DNA from: Xenoacremonium recifei
Taxonomy: Eukaryota > Ascomycota > Sordariomycetes > Hypocreales > Nectriaceae
NCBI GenBank assembly: GCA_012184525.1
Contig: WOFQ01000005.1
Span: 62,001-126,000 of the forward strand
Length of the DNA stretch: 64,000 nucleotides
Direction of reading: 5' to 3'
Below are positions 22,658-34,057 of this stretch, in pieces. Below the pieces are notes generated by a model that worked only from the letters and a program-made list of their open reading frames with translations, had not been told where the DNA came from and did not search any database. Both the position numbers and the translations under genes were made by a program. Position 1 is the first letter of the stretch. Each line of letters opens with the position of its first letter.

Positions 22658-23274
22658 GGTTCCGGCTTTGATATGGGTTCAGGAATCTGTAAAAATAAAT
22701 GAAGAATTAATGAGCGATATAGTGAACCGGCGAGAGCCTCATTCGTAGCGTTCTCTCATGGTGAATCTAGGACGTTGCTCGACCGTTGCAGCTAACCTAG
22801 AGCCTCGAAGCCGATGGCGGGGCACGATCTCACTGAAGCTAAGCTCAGCCTCGCCCCGTCCCGCGCGTCACCAGCCACAACCCGGTCCCTGACGATCTGA
22901 TTCGCCCGCCACGATAAGCCTCGTCCTTCCATTCTTTCTTCCACGATAACGAGAAGCGCATGTGACGCAGCGCGCGCACGCCTGACCAGAAACATCCCCA
23001 ACGCTTCAAGTTGAGCCAACCGCCTCTAGGCAGCTCGCAGCTCTTTTCATTTTTCTTTCTTCACCGTTCTCTGGGATCTCTGGCCGCTGCCTATCGTTAC
23101 TTGCGCTGGCTTTCCACCCACCACTGGCTTGCGACGTGGCAGCTTCGATGATCTTGAAACCGAGATCGACCTTCGCATAAATACCTTCTTTCGACGACGA
23201 TCTTCGCACATTCCCCTCCTTTCGAATCGCAAACGATCGAGACTTGGCGTTTAGGACGCTGCAATACTTCAACG
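22658..23274. promoter_or_regulatory. Divergent promoter between CDC43 and ILM1
   Basis: Intergenic DNA of 617 bp between two outward-facing start codons. It must hold the promoters of both genes. The ILM1-proximal part is pyrimidine-rich. No specific site is claimed. Confidence 0.55.
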
Positions 23275-23958
23275 ATGGCGCTCATATCTGCGAAGACGCT
23301 CATCACCTCCGTGTGCCTCTTCCACATCACCATCGCCTACTTCCTCCTCACGAACCCCAGCGCCGTTGACAACCAAGCGCTGGTGTTTGTACTCGGCGAG
23401 AGCATGGGCATGGTTAGTCTCTGAATGCGACCCAAAGACGAACGAAACTAACTCGTATCGAAAGCCCTATGCCCGCGGATTTGATTCGCAAAGCGCACCG
23501 CTAGCCTTCCTGTCAGCCATTCTCATCATGGTCGGCTTCTGCGACCTCGTCTCCCTCTCCATGCCCGACGAGGTCTGCCTGGTCTTTCACTGGGGCACCC
23601 AAGGTCAGTCACACCTCCCCCCCCCCCTCCCTACATTCAACACTAACATGTCGCAGCTCCTCTCCGCTTCATCATCACCCTCACCTACGTCCTCTATGCA
23701 TTCCTCTTCGGCCCATCCTCGCCCGTCTACAACTCCTCGACTGGGTCCCGCGGTCGCCTCTCCGCCCCGAGCGCTCATAACCCGTCGTACCACCCTGCCG
23801 GCTGGGGCGGTGACGGCCTCAAGAACCGCGTCTTCTTCAGCTTCATGTTCATCGAGATGATGACGTGGTTCTGGATCTGGGTTACGCTGCGCGAAGAGCG
23901 TGCCGCTGTGTTGGAGCGCAAGTCGCGCCGACGGAGCAGTCACTCATATAACATCTAG
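23275..23958 (+). CDS. ILM1: ILM1-family membrane protein
   Basis: Exons 23275-23412, 23465-23603 and 23657-23958 give 192 residues. Four hydrophobic segments are visible: the N-terminal VCLFHITIAYFLLTNP, LAFLSAILIMVGFCDLV, FIITLTYVLYAFLFGPSS, and FFSFMFIEMMTWFWIWVTL. The pattern matches the fungal family named after yeast Ilm1 (increased loss of mitochondrial DNA), a small ER/mitochondria-associated membrane protein of unclear function. The C-terminus ends in a basic Arg/Ser tail (ERKSRRRSSHSYNI). Reading phase is consistent through both introns. Confidence 0.85.
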
Positions 23959-24498
23959 AAGGCGTGCTTATTGCTTGCGCTGCTTTACTTGTGTGCTAGA
24001 CGTGTTGGTGAAGGTCGGCTTGCAAGGAGATCTAAGGTGTGGATGGTCTGCAGCGAAACCACGTGCATACTTGCTAGTCAGTTACGACTTATGGGTTAGA
24101 TTCGGGTTTGGAGTCAAGGAACGGCAACGATTTCATGGTTGCTCTTATGCTTGGCAGTTATTACAGGTTTGAAACCTAAGAAGCGTCGCATATAATATCG
24201 GAGTAGGCAGGAAATAATGATTGCGCATGAGTATCTGTACAGCAAAGTTTTGTGACCGGAGCCAATAAGTCGTATTATTGAGCAACAAGCCCAAGTCATA
24301 AGATTTAATATAATTGAACTCCCTAGTCTGAAATGTCGGGATCGTTGCTAGAACCCTATGATTCAAATATCAACTTGCTAATATCCCTAGGCTTCATGCC
24401 GTTTTGAATGTCTTGATCATCAAGTCGTCGAAGTGTAATGGGTCGGACAAGTGCCCTTCTAAAAAGAAATAAACAAAAGGGTATCCCAGCATAGCATT
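23959..24498. other. Convergent 3' region, ILM1 and kinase
   Basis: AT-richer DNA between two convergent genes. No gene recognised. Confidence 0.5.
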
Positions 24499-27407
24499 TT
24501 ATGCATCAGCCGCAACAGACTGCTCTGTGGCCTTCTCCTTCTCCTTCGCGCCTGAAGCGAAGATTGTCTCCCTCGTGGGTGTAGCCTCGTTCTCCTCAAA
24601 GATTTGCTCCTCAATCGTCTCGCCTGGCCCGCCTATCACGGGGCTGAACATGTCAACCTCCTCAATCTCCTCTTCCTCTTCGGCCATTTCATCTTCTTCT
24701 TGAATTGTGATCTCGCCAGATCTACGGCCGAGCCCCGAGGCACTGGCGCTGCGAGAATGCGACCCAGAACCGCTACTTCGTTGCGCGTTCTGAGGGCTGC
24801 TTCCAAAGTTCAGCGTTGGACCCTTGAACAGATTCCGTTTCCTCTTGGCGAAGAGGACACCCGACGCGAAGGGGTTGGGGGAACCTGGACCAGGTGGCCT
24901 TTCAGAAGGCATGCCCTCGTTGAAGATGCTCAGAGGAGGCGGTGTGGCTCGGACGAGGCGAATATTGGACGGGAACGACACTGACGTTGGTGTCGCTGGA
25001 AGCACCTTGACGGAGTGATGAGGCGACTGGCCTCGTTGAAGAGGGGTCTTGGATACCGAGGTTGAGAAAGATGCCGCGGAGCTGGTGGACGAAGCTTTCG
25101 AGTGTGAATGGTGGTGGTGGTGCATCGATCTAACCGATGAAACAGAGGAAGATGTTGACTTGCGGCCTCGCAGCCCGGCAGACGAGCGTCGTATCGTGGA
25201 TCGGGGTGTAAGTGGTGAAGGCGACAGTGACTGTCGCTTATATGACTGCGAGGTAGCTATTCGAGGGGCTGGATGAGAAGGGGTTGCGAGAGACGACGTT
25301 GCACCCTGGCCGATACCGCCACTCTGAGTCTGCGTCTTCGCGATGTGTCCATTGGCAACAACTCCCTTAGGAAGTGCTGCAGTAGGCGGCATCCTGGGAG
25401 AGCTCGAGGCGGGATATTTGCTGGTTTGCGGCCGCGGACTTTCGTCCTTGCTGCTCATACCACTGCCATCCTTCCTGCGGAGGTCAGGCGTGCTGCGACT
25501 CGCCCGTCTCTCGTGCCCTCGTCGCCTTCTTGTCGTGTTTTCGAAGAACCAATGTGTCCAATTCTTCCAGTGTGCTATTATAGCCTGACTGGGTTTTTTC
25601 CTAGCCTTCTGCTGCCCGTCTTCTGTCTGCGACCCGGTCGAGGCCAGCGCTTCGGAAGTCGTAACGAGATGCAATGTAGAACCTCTCGACCTTGCGCTGC
25701 GTATCACTCCCTCTTTAGGCGGTGGGATTGGTCGACGGTGGCGCGATGTTGAGACAGATCGTATCGAGTCTTTGTCGACCGGAGGCGGAGGATAGTCACC
25801 ATCCCGGTTGGCACCCTTGGGCTCCTTTCCTACCTCTAAGAGCTGTGGGAGATCAGGAACCACGTAATCTGAGTAGTGGGCGCTTCTGCGCTCGCTTCTC
25901 CCTCTCCTCCTTGACCCGGAGTGTTCCAGTCTGGTAAACTGTTTCGTGACCCCCCCTTCGTCGACATCTTGCAAAATAGGAGCAATCCGCTCAAGCCGAC
26001 TTGAAGCTGCCGACAGCCGCCGTATACTCCGGCTCTCAGCTTCTCTTTCTTTCCGCCTCTTCTCTCGCCTGCGCATCTTTCGCTGTTCTTTCTCGAGGAG
26101 CAAAGCCCACCACCCAGCGAGGGCATCGCATTTTTGTGCGAGCACGCTCTCTATGACCGCATCTATGTTGACACCTGCGCTTCTCATGCGTTCGAGGCAA
26201 TCCTTCTCGAGAGCCGTTGCGAATGGAGGATTCGGTTTGATGGCGAGAATGGCTTGTTGTGTTGGTGCATGTTCAGCAAGAAAAGGGTGAGCAAGGATCT
26301 CTGGTAGCGACGGTCGGGGAAGAGGCCTCTTCGAGAGCAGCGACTTCAGTAACGGCACTGCATCTGCAGGCAGGTGGTCGGGGTATTTCGGTTCTTCACT
26401 TAGAATCTTGGTTCGCGTCACGTTGTCATCGTCGTCGTCGAAGGGAAGTTCGCCGCAGAGCAATGCATATAGGATGATGCCTAAGCTCCAAACGTCAACC
26501 TTTTCGCCTGCGTACTTCTCCCCCTTAAGCATCTCTGGCGCAGAGTAGCATATTGTGCCGCAGAAGGTCTGCAGATGGTTGACCCTGCCTTCGTACTCCC
26601 GCGTAAAGCCAAAGTCGACTAGCTTGACGTTCTCGTGTTTGTCGAAGAGGATATTCTCGAGTTTTAGGTCTCGGTGGACGCACGAGTGCATGTGGACGTA
26701 TGAAACAGCACCGACAAGCTGCGCAAAGATCTTCTGGACCTTGTCGACTGGCAGGGGGCCATGCTCAAGGAGGTGGTTGTACAGTTCATCTCCTAAGCCC
26801 GTTGGTTAGCTTTCGTCGCACACGAACAGACATCTGCCAAGGGAGATCGGATGAGCAACGCGTACCAGAGCAGTATTCCAGAACCAGCCAGACCAGATTT
26901 TCCGTCACAATCACCTCGTAGAGCCTGGCAATGTGCGGGTGGACGAATTGTCGGTGGTGGTGGATCTCTCGGGCAAGGTTGGAATCACCCTTGTTCGCAG
27001 ACTTGAGGACAACCTGGGAGCTTGGTCAGGAGACGCGAGGAAACACCACCGGGCTGTATCTCGTCGTGGCCATGGTCTGCGTACCTTGGAACCATTGGTG
27101 AGTTTGTGGGTGGCCAAGTAGACCTTTCCGAAGGACCCCTTGCCGATCAATCGTCCAAGCGTATAGGTGCCAACTGATTTGAGATCCTTGCTGGCAAACT
27201 CGCTGCAGGTAGGGAGGTAGCAGTTAGCGAAGAGGGATACTCGGAGGGGAGTTTTGGAGACGCGACGCACTCTAGGAGCTCTTGGTATGATTGCGCAAGC
27301 TGTATAATAATGGTGAGCCTTGTGGCAAGCAAGTCGTGTGAGCTTCGGGCTCAACGCACCTTGGCCTTGCGACCCAGCATCTCGGCCTGCCCCTTTGCCG
27401 TCTGCAT
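24499..27407 (-). CDS. KIN4-like CAMK-family serine/threonine kinase
   Basis: Exons 27407-27360, 27299-27271, 27202-27085, 27013-26866 and 26792-24499 give 878 residues from this start. The kinase domain begins at about residue 39 with the glycine loop GKGSFGKVYLA. It continues with VVLKSANKGDS (catalytic Lys), REIHHHRQFVHPHIARLYEV, HRDLKLEN (about 152-159), DFGFTREYEG, FCGTICYSAPEMLKGEKYAG and LPFDDDDDN. This matches the fungal Kin4/CAMKL group; yeast Kin4 acts in the spindle-position checkpoint at the bud cortex and spindle poles. The long C-terminal half is Ser/Arg/Pro-rich with a His run (MHHHHHSHSK) and an acidic tail. The true N-terminus may be longer: in-frame codons before 27407 spell protein-like sequence (FPSGALPVVGLGRGG) but hold no ATG back to an in-frame stop. 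Confidence 0.85.
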
Positions 27408-28819
27408 CCCTCCACGCCCAAGCCCAACAACCGGCAGCGCACCGGAGGGGAAGTCAGGATGGGCTTCTTGTATGTGCAACTTCTGCTTGGGGGAGCGAAC
27501 CACCACCAAGGAGCATCAAGTTGGCGTGATGTTGTCCCGTGGCGCTGGCATCCGGCAGCTCTCTCTCGAGTGCTAGCACATGCGCGCTGCGGCTACCGTT
27601 CGCGTGGAGGCCTGGTTTGGAGGGGAACGTCGGTCGCGATCTCGAAACGGAGGGAAGAGAGAGAGTCGTTTGGCAGCGTGATTCTTGTGCGGCGACTGGC
27701 GTGAGGGAAGTCTTCGTTGGGTGTTGTAGGAGTCAAGGTTGGGAAATTTGAGGTGGACATGGGGCTGGATGGCACTGAAGTGACAATCAGGAACGGGCAA
27801 GATTGGCTGGCATGGGCGGTACCTGCCTTGGAAATACAGGGCTTGAGGGCCTCTGCCGTTCATGTCAGTGGAGTGGCGCGACAACAGCCATCCATTGAGG
27901 TGACCACTTCCCGCATTCGCTAGCAGGGCCTCAGACTCTACGGGGTGGGTTTCCTCCGCGCCTTTAATATGGATAGAAACAGGCCTGATCGGGGCAAGGT
28001 TTCCAGGAGGAAAGTCTGCGTTACATTTCTGTGTTGTTCCAGTCAGTTGCTTGTGCAGGTTTAAGATTTATGCCCAACCAAGACAACCTCTTCTTTAACC
28101 GATGACGTTGCTGACAGGCTGTCCAGCGCTTGTCAATTCAACTGTCTAAACCATCGTACGTGGCGTCCTATAGACGATCCCCCTGTATGCAAGCCATCCT
28201 TCGCCTGTTCCTTCTAGATCGCCTCTGGAACAATGTCTGAGTCCCCCCGTGCAACCAACAGTACTCCCTGACTCTTCCTTGTCGAGAGAGACTCCAACTT
28301 CAGCGACATCACCGTCTTCCGCAAAGTCGTAACACAGATGAGCCCACAATGGCGGAGGGGTCCCTCATTAAGCGCAGCCTGTTTCACCAATTCCTTATTG
28401 CAACCCTTTCGGACACCTTATTATCATTCTGGCCAAACTTATGAACAAACAAGATGTGTTGGTACATTTCATCACTACAAGCCCCCATACTCTGTCCGCC
28501 AAAGCAAAAGCCGTTTCCAACGCTTGCATGCTTTGTTCCAAGTAATACCGAATGCACCATGCGTTGGACCGTGAAAGAGTCGCATTTCCAACCAAAAACT
28601 CCACGTATGCGACGCCCCTGACCTGACCTGACCTAACCTGACCCAATGCCCATCTACCAGTCAGTCACATATAAAACCATCTACAACCCTCTTTTTTTCT
28701 TTTTGCCGCAATCGCCCGTGCCTTGGTGTTATACAATAAGTAATTATCGACAACCGGCCACCTGGTCACGGTGACAAGTTTTCCGGTGTCTCAGTCCCCC
28801 CTCTCTACCATCCAACCCC
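27408..28819. other. Kinase upstream region and SWR1 3' flank
   Basis: The part 27408-27775 looks coding on the minus strand in three successive frames and may hold missed or frameshifted 5' exons of the kinase (see findings). The rest has no recognised gene. A short TGACC-type pentanucleotide run sits at about 28616-28645. Confidence 0.5.
28616..28645. repeat. CCTGA pentanucleotide microsatellite
   Basis: About five imperfect copies of CCTGA/CCTAA lie in the SWR1 3' flank. It resembles a short slippage microsatellite; it does not match the fungal telomere unit TTAGGG. Confidence 0.6.
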
Positions 28820-31800
28820 TCATCGCTTCCGAGTATCCCGGCCCTTCTTCTTGCCTTTCTTGTCCTTAGGAAGCTCGAGCTTGGTATATTTGAGCTGCTC
28901 ATGCATAGTTCCGAGCATGTAGTCGTCGATGTTTCGCAGCCTGTCGCCCCAGGCATTATACTCCACGACCTCGTCGTCCACCGCCATCGCATCAATATCA
29001 TCCAGCCCGCCTTCGAGAACTGATTTGCTTGCGGGGGTTCCTTGGCGTGCTGTTGAGGTGCCGGAAGCATTTTGGCTGGGCTTCTCCGTAAAGTCTGCGT
29101 CATCAGCCTGGATCTCCTTCTCAGCGACACGCGCAGCGGCGACATCTTCTCGATCCTCTGCCTGTTCTAGAACTCGTCCAACCGTCCTATCATTCTTGCT
29201 TTCGGGGCCGCCCAGAACACGATCTAGAGCTGCATCTGCCGCATCGACACCCTCGCTTGTGAAATCGAGTTTTTCTCCAAGAACATCTCGTACCGAAACC
29301 TTGTTGAAGTAATCTGTAGTGAACTCTCCTTCTTGGATGACGACGTCGTCAAGCATCTGCTTCTGCGAAGCCTTGCGAAGAATGTTTGCCTCGATGGTAT
29401 GCTCGCTGATCAATCTGTAGATATGCACGTCACGAGTCTGGCCAATACGGTGACAACGATCCTGACACTGCTTGTCCATCGCTGGATTCCAGTCCTGGTC
29501 GTAGAATATGACTGTGTCGGCGCCTGTAAGGTTGATACCAAGGCCACCTGAACGGGTAGACAAGATGAAGCATAGAATCCGAGGGTCATGGTTGAACCGA
29601 TCAGTCAGAATTTGACGCTGCTCAACCTTGGTGGCACCGTCTAGACGGAGGTACTTGTGACCATGAATGTTGAGGAACTGTTCCAGAATATCCAAGACCT
29701 TGGTCATCTGCGTGAATATGAGTGCCCGATGACCACCGGCCTGCAGTTTACGCAACAGCTTGTCTAGAACTTGGAGCTTCCCGCAGTCGTATTGGAGCAA
29801 TCGTTTGTCGGGGAATTGAATGGTCAGTCGCATCCGTGCTTCGTGCCACGGGTCGATCGGAGCCTCCTTTGGGATAAAGGGCGCCCATCGTACGGGGGCA
29901 GATAGCTTGAGGTCCTCGTCGGTAAATGCGCGGACTCCTTGCCGGCCAAGGACGAATTGCTCAAGGTCTCGAGTTACAACCGCAGGCGTGGCACATGAGA
30001 ATTTCTCAATCTTGGTCTTAAAGCTGTCAGCCCGTTGGTCGATGGTGGGAATGAGCGACCGTATAAGGTTCGATTCGTCTTCGAACCATGCCATGATCTT
30101 CTGAGGTACTCTTGGCCGTGGCTTGGAAGGCCGTTTGTCGATTCCAATTGTGAGCAAGTTGATGAGATCCTTGCCATAGACGGGACGTTGCTGGCGTCGC
30201 AAAGCATTGAGATAAACACAATGTTGAAGCTCCTCGAAACGCCCCCATCTTGCCGCACTCTCAAGATAGACAATGTTTGACTCGACAGTAGAGGGATCAA
30301 GATTGGAATAAGCTAATTGCGCTCTGGCTTTTTGCGTCTCGCGAAGCTCCATAAGTTTCCTAGGCGAGCTCAGCTGCCATTGCCGCTCAGCCTTAGCCGC
30401 CGACAGGTGTTCGTATTGTGTCGGGATGAGATTAAGGAATTCTAGGTTCACCAAGCTCATTGGCGAGACCGCTAAGAATTTCCTGACTCTCTGCTCAACC
30501 ACATCATATTCGGCAGCAACGGACCTTTGCATCCTGAAGGATGTCATGATTGGGCGGTCCACGAACAGGTCGGGGTGGTTGCACACTTTGCGAAGTTGCA
30601 TCAGGCAGTTGATGATCGACAGATAATTGCCAGAGGCCAGTGTCGCTCTGGTGTCTGTCCTGCCTAGGAACCCATCGTAAAGTTCTCGCTGTCGTTTGGA
30701 AAGCCGGCAAAATTCGACGTGCTCGTATTTGGCTGGCATTTGCTTCTCAACATCGGCTTTTAAGCGGCGCAGCAGGTAGGGTCGCAACACCTTGTGCAAT
30801 TTGGAGATAATTGCCCTCGCCTCGTCGTCCATCTGCTCCCTGCCACTTTCTAGAATCTGAGATTCGGGCTTGTGGAACCAATCATGAAACTCTTGGAGAT
30901 CTGCGAAACCCCCGACGCCATTTTCGGCTGGCATCAAGAAGAACAAGAGCGACCAGAGCTCAGTGAGATTATTTTGGAGGGGAGTGCCGGTTAAAAGTAG
31001 GCGAGCTTGCGTATTGAAGCCTAAGAGGGTCTGCCATCTCTGCGACTTGAAGTTCTTGATGTTGTGAGCTTCATCCAGGATCATGTAATGCCATCGTCGA
31101 CGCTTGAAGACCTGCTGGTCCTGAAGCACTAACTGATAAGACGTGATGCAGACATTCCAGACGTCGTCGTTATTCCAACCCTGGCGCTTTCGCTTTCGCT
31201 CTTCTTGGGAACCGTAGTATGCCAAGATCTTGAAACCAGGACACCACTTCTTGAACTCCATTTCCCAATTAAGCATCACGCTGGTCGGGACAATAACAAG
31301 ATGGGGGCCCCAGACTTCATGGTAGCAAGCCAAGTGTGCAAGGAGAGCAATGGTCTGGATAGTTTTACCCAAACCCATTTCGTCTGCTAAGATGCCGTTG
31401 GTATTATTGGCATAAAGCCCTGCAAGCCAGTCGAGCCCATCGCGTTGATATTCACGCAAAGTGCCTCGAAGAAGGAAAGGCACCTCAGTCTTGTGACTTT
31501 GGGACGTGGCGGGGGACTGAGATCGGTTGACTTCACCCTTCTCAGGTTCGACTTCTGCACATAGATTGACATCTACCTCGGACGGCTTCGTTTCCGATGT
31601 GACAGGGGACTGGCTACCGTTGGGACTGGGAGGATTGGTTGCAGCCTCGGTCTCGGGGGTGTGGCGTTTCTCGATTTCATGATTGGCAGAGACGTCGACG
31701 GACATGTCTGCAGTAGGCGCGTCCAAGACTCCGTTGGATTCGACTGTTGACACGTCTTTCGTGACTTCGTTCTTGTCAGTTACCAGCTCAGAGTTCGCAT

Positions 31801-34057
31801 TTTCGAGCAAAGGAGTAGATGAATCCTGCTCTCCTATTTGTGGAGCTGAGGATGACTCCTTAGTTGAGGCGCTCTGTTCCGCGGGAGCGGTAGAAGCCTC
31901 CTCGTCCACGCGAGAATCGCCGTTGACTGACTCTGGGTGCCGAACTAGAGACATTTCATCCTCTTCGTCATTAGCTGATGGATCTTCAGCTGCCGCCGTT
32001 GTGGCCTCTTCAGTGGTAGCATCCGGCATCTCCGTGTCTTTGTCCACATCTTCCCCTGGTGTTTCTGCTGCTTCATCGTTGATTTTCTTGAGCTCTGACT
32101 TCCCGAAGAGAAGGCCCAGCAGCCCGCCAGCGTCTTCGCCGGACTCATTCCCTGAGCCATCAGATTCGTCATCGTCGCCGTCTGACTCCTCACTGCTCAT
32201 TTCTGTTGAGCCCATGTCATCGTCCATGTCGATCGACTCGTCACTGGTTTCGACATCGTCCGTTGCCTCAACCCCGTCGGTATTATTAGGTGGTGCATCC
32301 GTATTCATCTCCGATTCTTCTCCAGCGGTATCTGCTGTGGGTTTCGGAATATCAGGTATGTTCGCATACTTCGCTCGTAATTGCTCTTGCGTAAGGGTTT
32401 CGTCGGCCGCGTCCTTGATATTGTCTTCTTCTCCTTCATCCTCATCACTCGAGGACATCACGTCGCTGTCAGCCTCATCATTACCACTGTCCTCGTCTGA
32501 AGCGAGCCCAAGGTCGTCGTCATCGTCGTTGTCGTTCTCGTCCGGGCTCATATCATCACTCAGGTCGTCAAAGCCGTCGTCCTCGTCTGACTGAGCTTCA
32601 GAGTCGAGTCCTTGGCGTCGTGCTTGGAGCTTCTGCTCTGACAGGTTAACAGCCTCGTTGAGGGCTGCCTTGACCCTCCGCTGTTCTTCAGCTTGCCACT
32701 CCTCCATTCTGCGCCGGTTGACCTCTGTCCGAACATTTTCCCAGGTGCCAAACATGACCTTGACGACAACGCGGTAGCGCGCTATCCATTGTTCTCGGAT
32801 TTCAGCTTCCAATTGCTCTGCCGACTTGGGTTGACGCCGGAGCCACTCCTCCCGACACGCTTCGGCAAGTTTCTTCGCGGTCGATCGATGCCTTTGCTGT
32901 TCTGCTAGCATCAACTTCCGGAAATTTGACATTGCCCTGACCATATGATCCTGGCGAGCCCACTGGCGAGGTGGTTCTTCCTCCTGCTCTGGCAGGTAGA
33001 GGGAGCACTTCTCCTGTGACAAGAGACCCCCAGGTTCAACCTCATCTTCAATCCGAAGAATTAGACGGGCGTCCTTCTGAGCCATCTCATCCGTGTATGC
33101 GGGGCCATCTTCGGAGGCCAACAAACCACCCTCTTCGACAGGGATGTCGCCCGCGGTCTTCAAGAACTCTTCGAAGGAGCTGGCGATTCGAGGACGCTTG
33201 CGCACTTGGTCAGGGTGAACAAGAGGTATATCGCCAGATCGCCCAACCCGGAGCTTGATTCTTGGTGAACGATGAAGAGATTGTTTCTCGTTTTCATCTT
33301 TGGGGTCGGCGGCATCGTGCCGGGTGGACCGTCTGGGTCGCGTCGAATGTCGCGTGGGTTGCGGAGGAGGGGAAGGGGTTCGACGGCGCAGGGAACGAGT
33401 CGAGGTTCGAGGTTCTTGTGCGGGCTTTTTCGAGTTGGTTTTCGGGGTTGAGGTTGCTGCGGGTCGAGTGTGCGAGGTCCTCACGGCAGGGCTTGACTTG
33501 GCAGTCCCATTAGGCACCCTTTTCGAGACGCCGTTCGGCTTCTGGCCATTTTGCTTCGAGGGGCTGGCTTGCGCGCCGTTGACGGCTTGTCTCGTCATGC
33601 GCTTGCCAGAAGATGCTGGGGTAGTGGAGGAGACGGCATTGATGCGGCCAGACTTGCGACGGCCATTCTCAAGGAACGAGGTTGGGCCCTCAGCCTCGAT
33701 CTTCTTCCACGGCGGTGACTCGATCTTGATCTTCCGCGACGCTGTTGGCGGCGTTGCCTGCCGCGTTCGTTGTCGTTTCGCGGGTCGTTCTGCATCGTCG
33801 TCTGAGTCGCGACTGTGTCCGTTGGGGGTCTCGTGGACATGACCGTTAGTCTTGGGGGTGGTGGCTTCGAGCCTAGCGACGAGATCGAAGTCGGCATCGG
33901 GCTCAGGTAGGGCCTCGACAGGCGTCAAGCTGCCGCTGGAAGAATCAATCAACGCGTCGTCCACGCTTGCATGCGCTGGAGGCGCGTCGACAGTGTTTTG
34001 GAGGGCATCGAGGTCCGAGTTGGGCAGCACGTTGGTTGGCGACGCGGTCTCGGGCAT
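28820..34057 (-). CDS. SWR1: SWR1 chromatin-remodelling ATPase
   Basis: Intronless, 1745 residues from the first ATG; upstream in-frame codons to 34096 lack ATG. Swr1 is the INO80-family motor that exchanges H2A for H2A.Z in nucleosomes. A basic N-terminus is followed by an HSA region near residues 360-410 (QWARQDHMVRAMSNFRKLML), which binds actin-related proteins. Next is a long acidic, Asp/Glu/Ser-rich segment of about 450 residues. The split helicase follows: Walker A ILADEMGLGKT near 887, DEAHN near 994, a long insertion, and the C-lobe SGGLGINLTGADTV with QCQDRCHRIGQ near 1500-1540. The large gap between lobes is the hallmark of SWR1/INO80. The C-terminus is Lys-rich (KDKKGKKKGRDTRKR). 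Confidence 0.95.
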   Translation of the reverse strand: MPETASPTNVLPNSDLDALQNTVDAPPAHASVDDALIDSSSGSLTPVEALPEPDADFDLVARLEATTPKTNGHVHETPNGHSRDSDDDAERPAKRQRTRQATPPTASRKIKIESPPWKKIEAEGPTSFLENGRRKSGRINAVSSTTPASSGKRMTRQAVNGAQASPSKQNGQKPNGVSKRVPNGTAKSSPAVRTSHTRPAATSTPKTNSKKPAQEPRTSTRSLRRRTPSPPPQPTRHSTRPRRSTRHDAADPKDENEKQSLHRSPRIKLRVGRSGDIPLVHPDQVRKRPRIASSFEEFLKTAGDIPVEEGGLLASEDGPAYTDEMAQKDARLILRIEDEVEPGGLLSQEKCSLYLPEQEEEPPRQWARQDHMVRAMSNFRKLMLAEQQRHRSTAKKLAEACREEWLRRQPKSAEQLEAEIREQWIARYRVVVKVMFGTWENVRTEVNRRRMEEWQAEEQRRVKAALNEAVNLSEQKLQARRQGLDSEAQSDEDDGFDDLSDDMSPDENDNDDDDDLGLASDEDSGNDEADSDVMSSSDEDEGEEDNIKDAADETLTQEQLRAKYANIPDIPKPTADTAGEESEMNTDAPPNNTDGVEATDDVETSDESIDMDDDMGSTEMSSEESDGDDDESDGSGNESGEDAGGLLGLLFGKSELKKINDEAAETPGEDVDKDTEMPDATTEEATTAAAEDPSANDEEDEMSLVRHPESVNGDSRVDEEASTAPAEQSASTKESSSAPQIGEQDSSTPLLENANSELVTDKNEVTKDVSTVESNGVLDAPTADMSVDVSANHEIEKRHTPETEAATNPPSPNGSQSPVTSETKPSEVDVNLCAEVEPEKGEVNRSQSPATSQSHKTEVPFLLRGTLREYQRDGLDWLAGLYANNTNGILADEMGLGKTIQTIALLAHLACYHEVWGPHLVIVPTSVMLNWEMEFKKWCPGFKILAYYGSQEERKRKRQGWNNDDVWNVCITSYQLVLQDQQVFKRRRWHYMILDEAHNIKNFKSQRWQTLLGFNTQARLLLTGTPLQNNLTELWSLLFFLMPAENGVGGFADLQEFHDWFHKPESQILESGREQMDDEARAIISKLHKVLRPYLLRRLKADVEKQMPAKYEHVEFCRLSKRQRELYDGFLGRTDTRATLASGNYLSIINCLMQLRKVCNHPDLFVDRPIMTSFRMQRSVAAEYDVVEQRVRKFLAVSPMSLVNLEFLNLIPTQYEHLSAAKAERQWQLSSPRKLMELRETQKARAQLAYSNLDPSTVESNIVYLESAARWGRFEELQHCVYLNALRRQQRPVYGKDLINLLTIGIDKRPSKPRPRVPQKIMAWFEDESNLIRSLIPTIDQRADSFKTKIEKFSCATPAVVTRDLEQFVLGRQGVRAFTDEDLKLSAPVRWAPFIPKEAPIDPWHEARMRLTIQFPDKRLLQYDCGKLQVLDKLLRKLQAGGHRALIFTQMTKVLDILEQFLNIHGHKYLRLDGATKVEQRQILTDRFNHDPRILCFILSTRSGGLGINLTGADTVIFYDQDWNPAMDKQCQDRCHRIGQTRDVHIYRLISEHTIEANILRKASQKQMLDDVVIQEGEFTTDYFNKVSVRDVLGEKLDFTSEGVDAADAALDRVLGGPESKNDRTVGRVLEQAEDREDVAAARVAEKEIQADDADFTEKPSQNASGTSTARQGTPASKSVLEGGLDDIDAMAVDDEVVEYNAWGDRLRNIDDYMLGTMHEQLKYTKLELPKDKKGKKKGRDTRKR

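Noticed and set aside
28616..28645. Internal telomere-like repeat
   Set aside because: The unit is CCTGA/TCAGG, not the fungal TTAGGG, and the run is only about five copies.
31683..32594. 303-codon plus-strand open frame, extremely Ser-rich
   Set aside because: It is the reverse-strand shadow of the Asp/Glu-rich segment of SWR1 (GAC/GAT/GAG codons read backwards as Ser/Leu).
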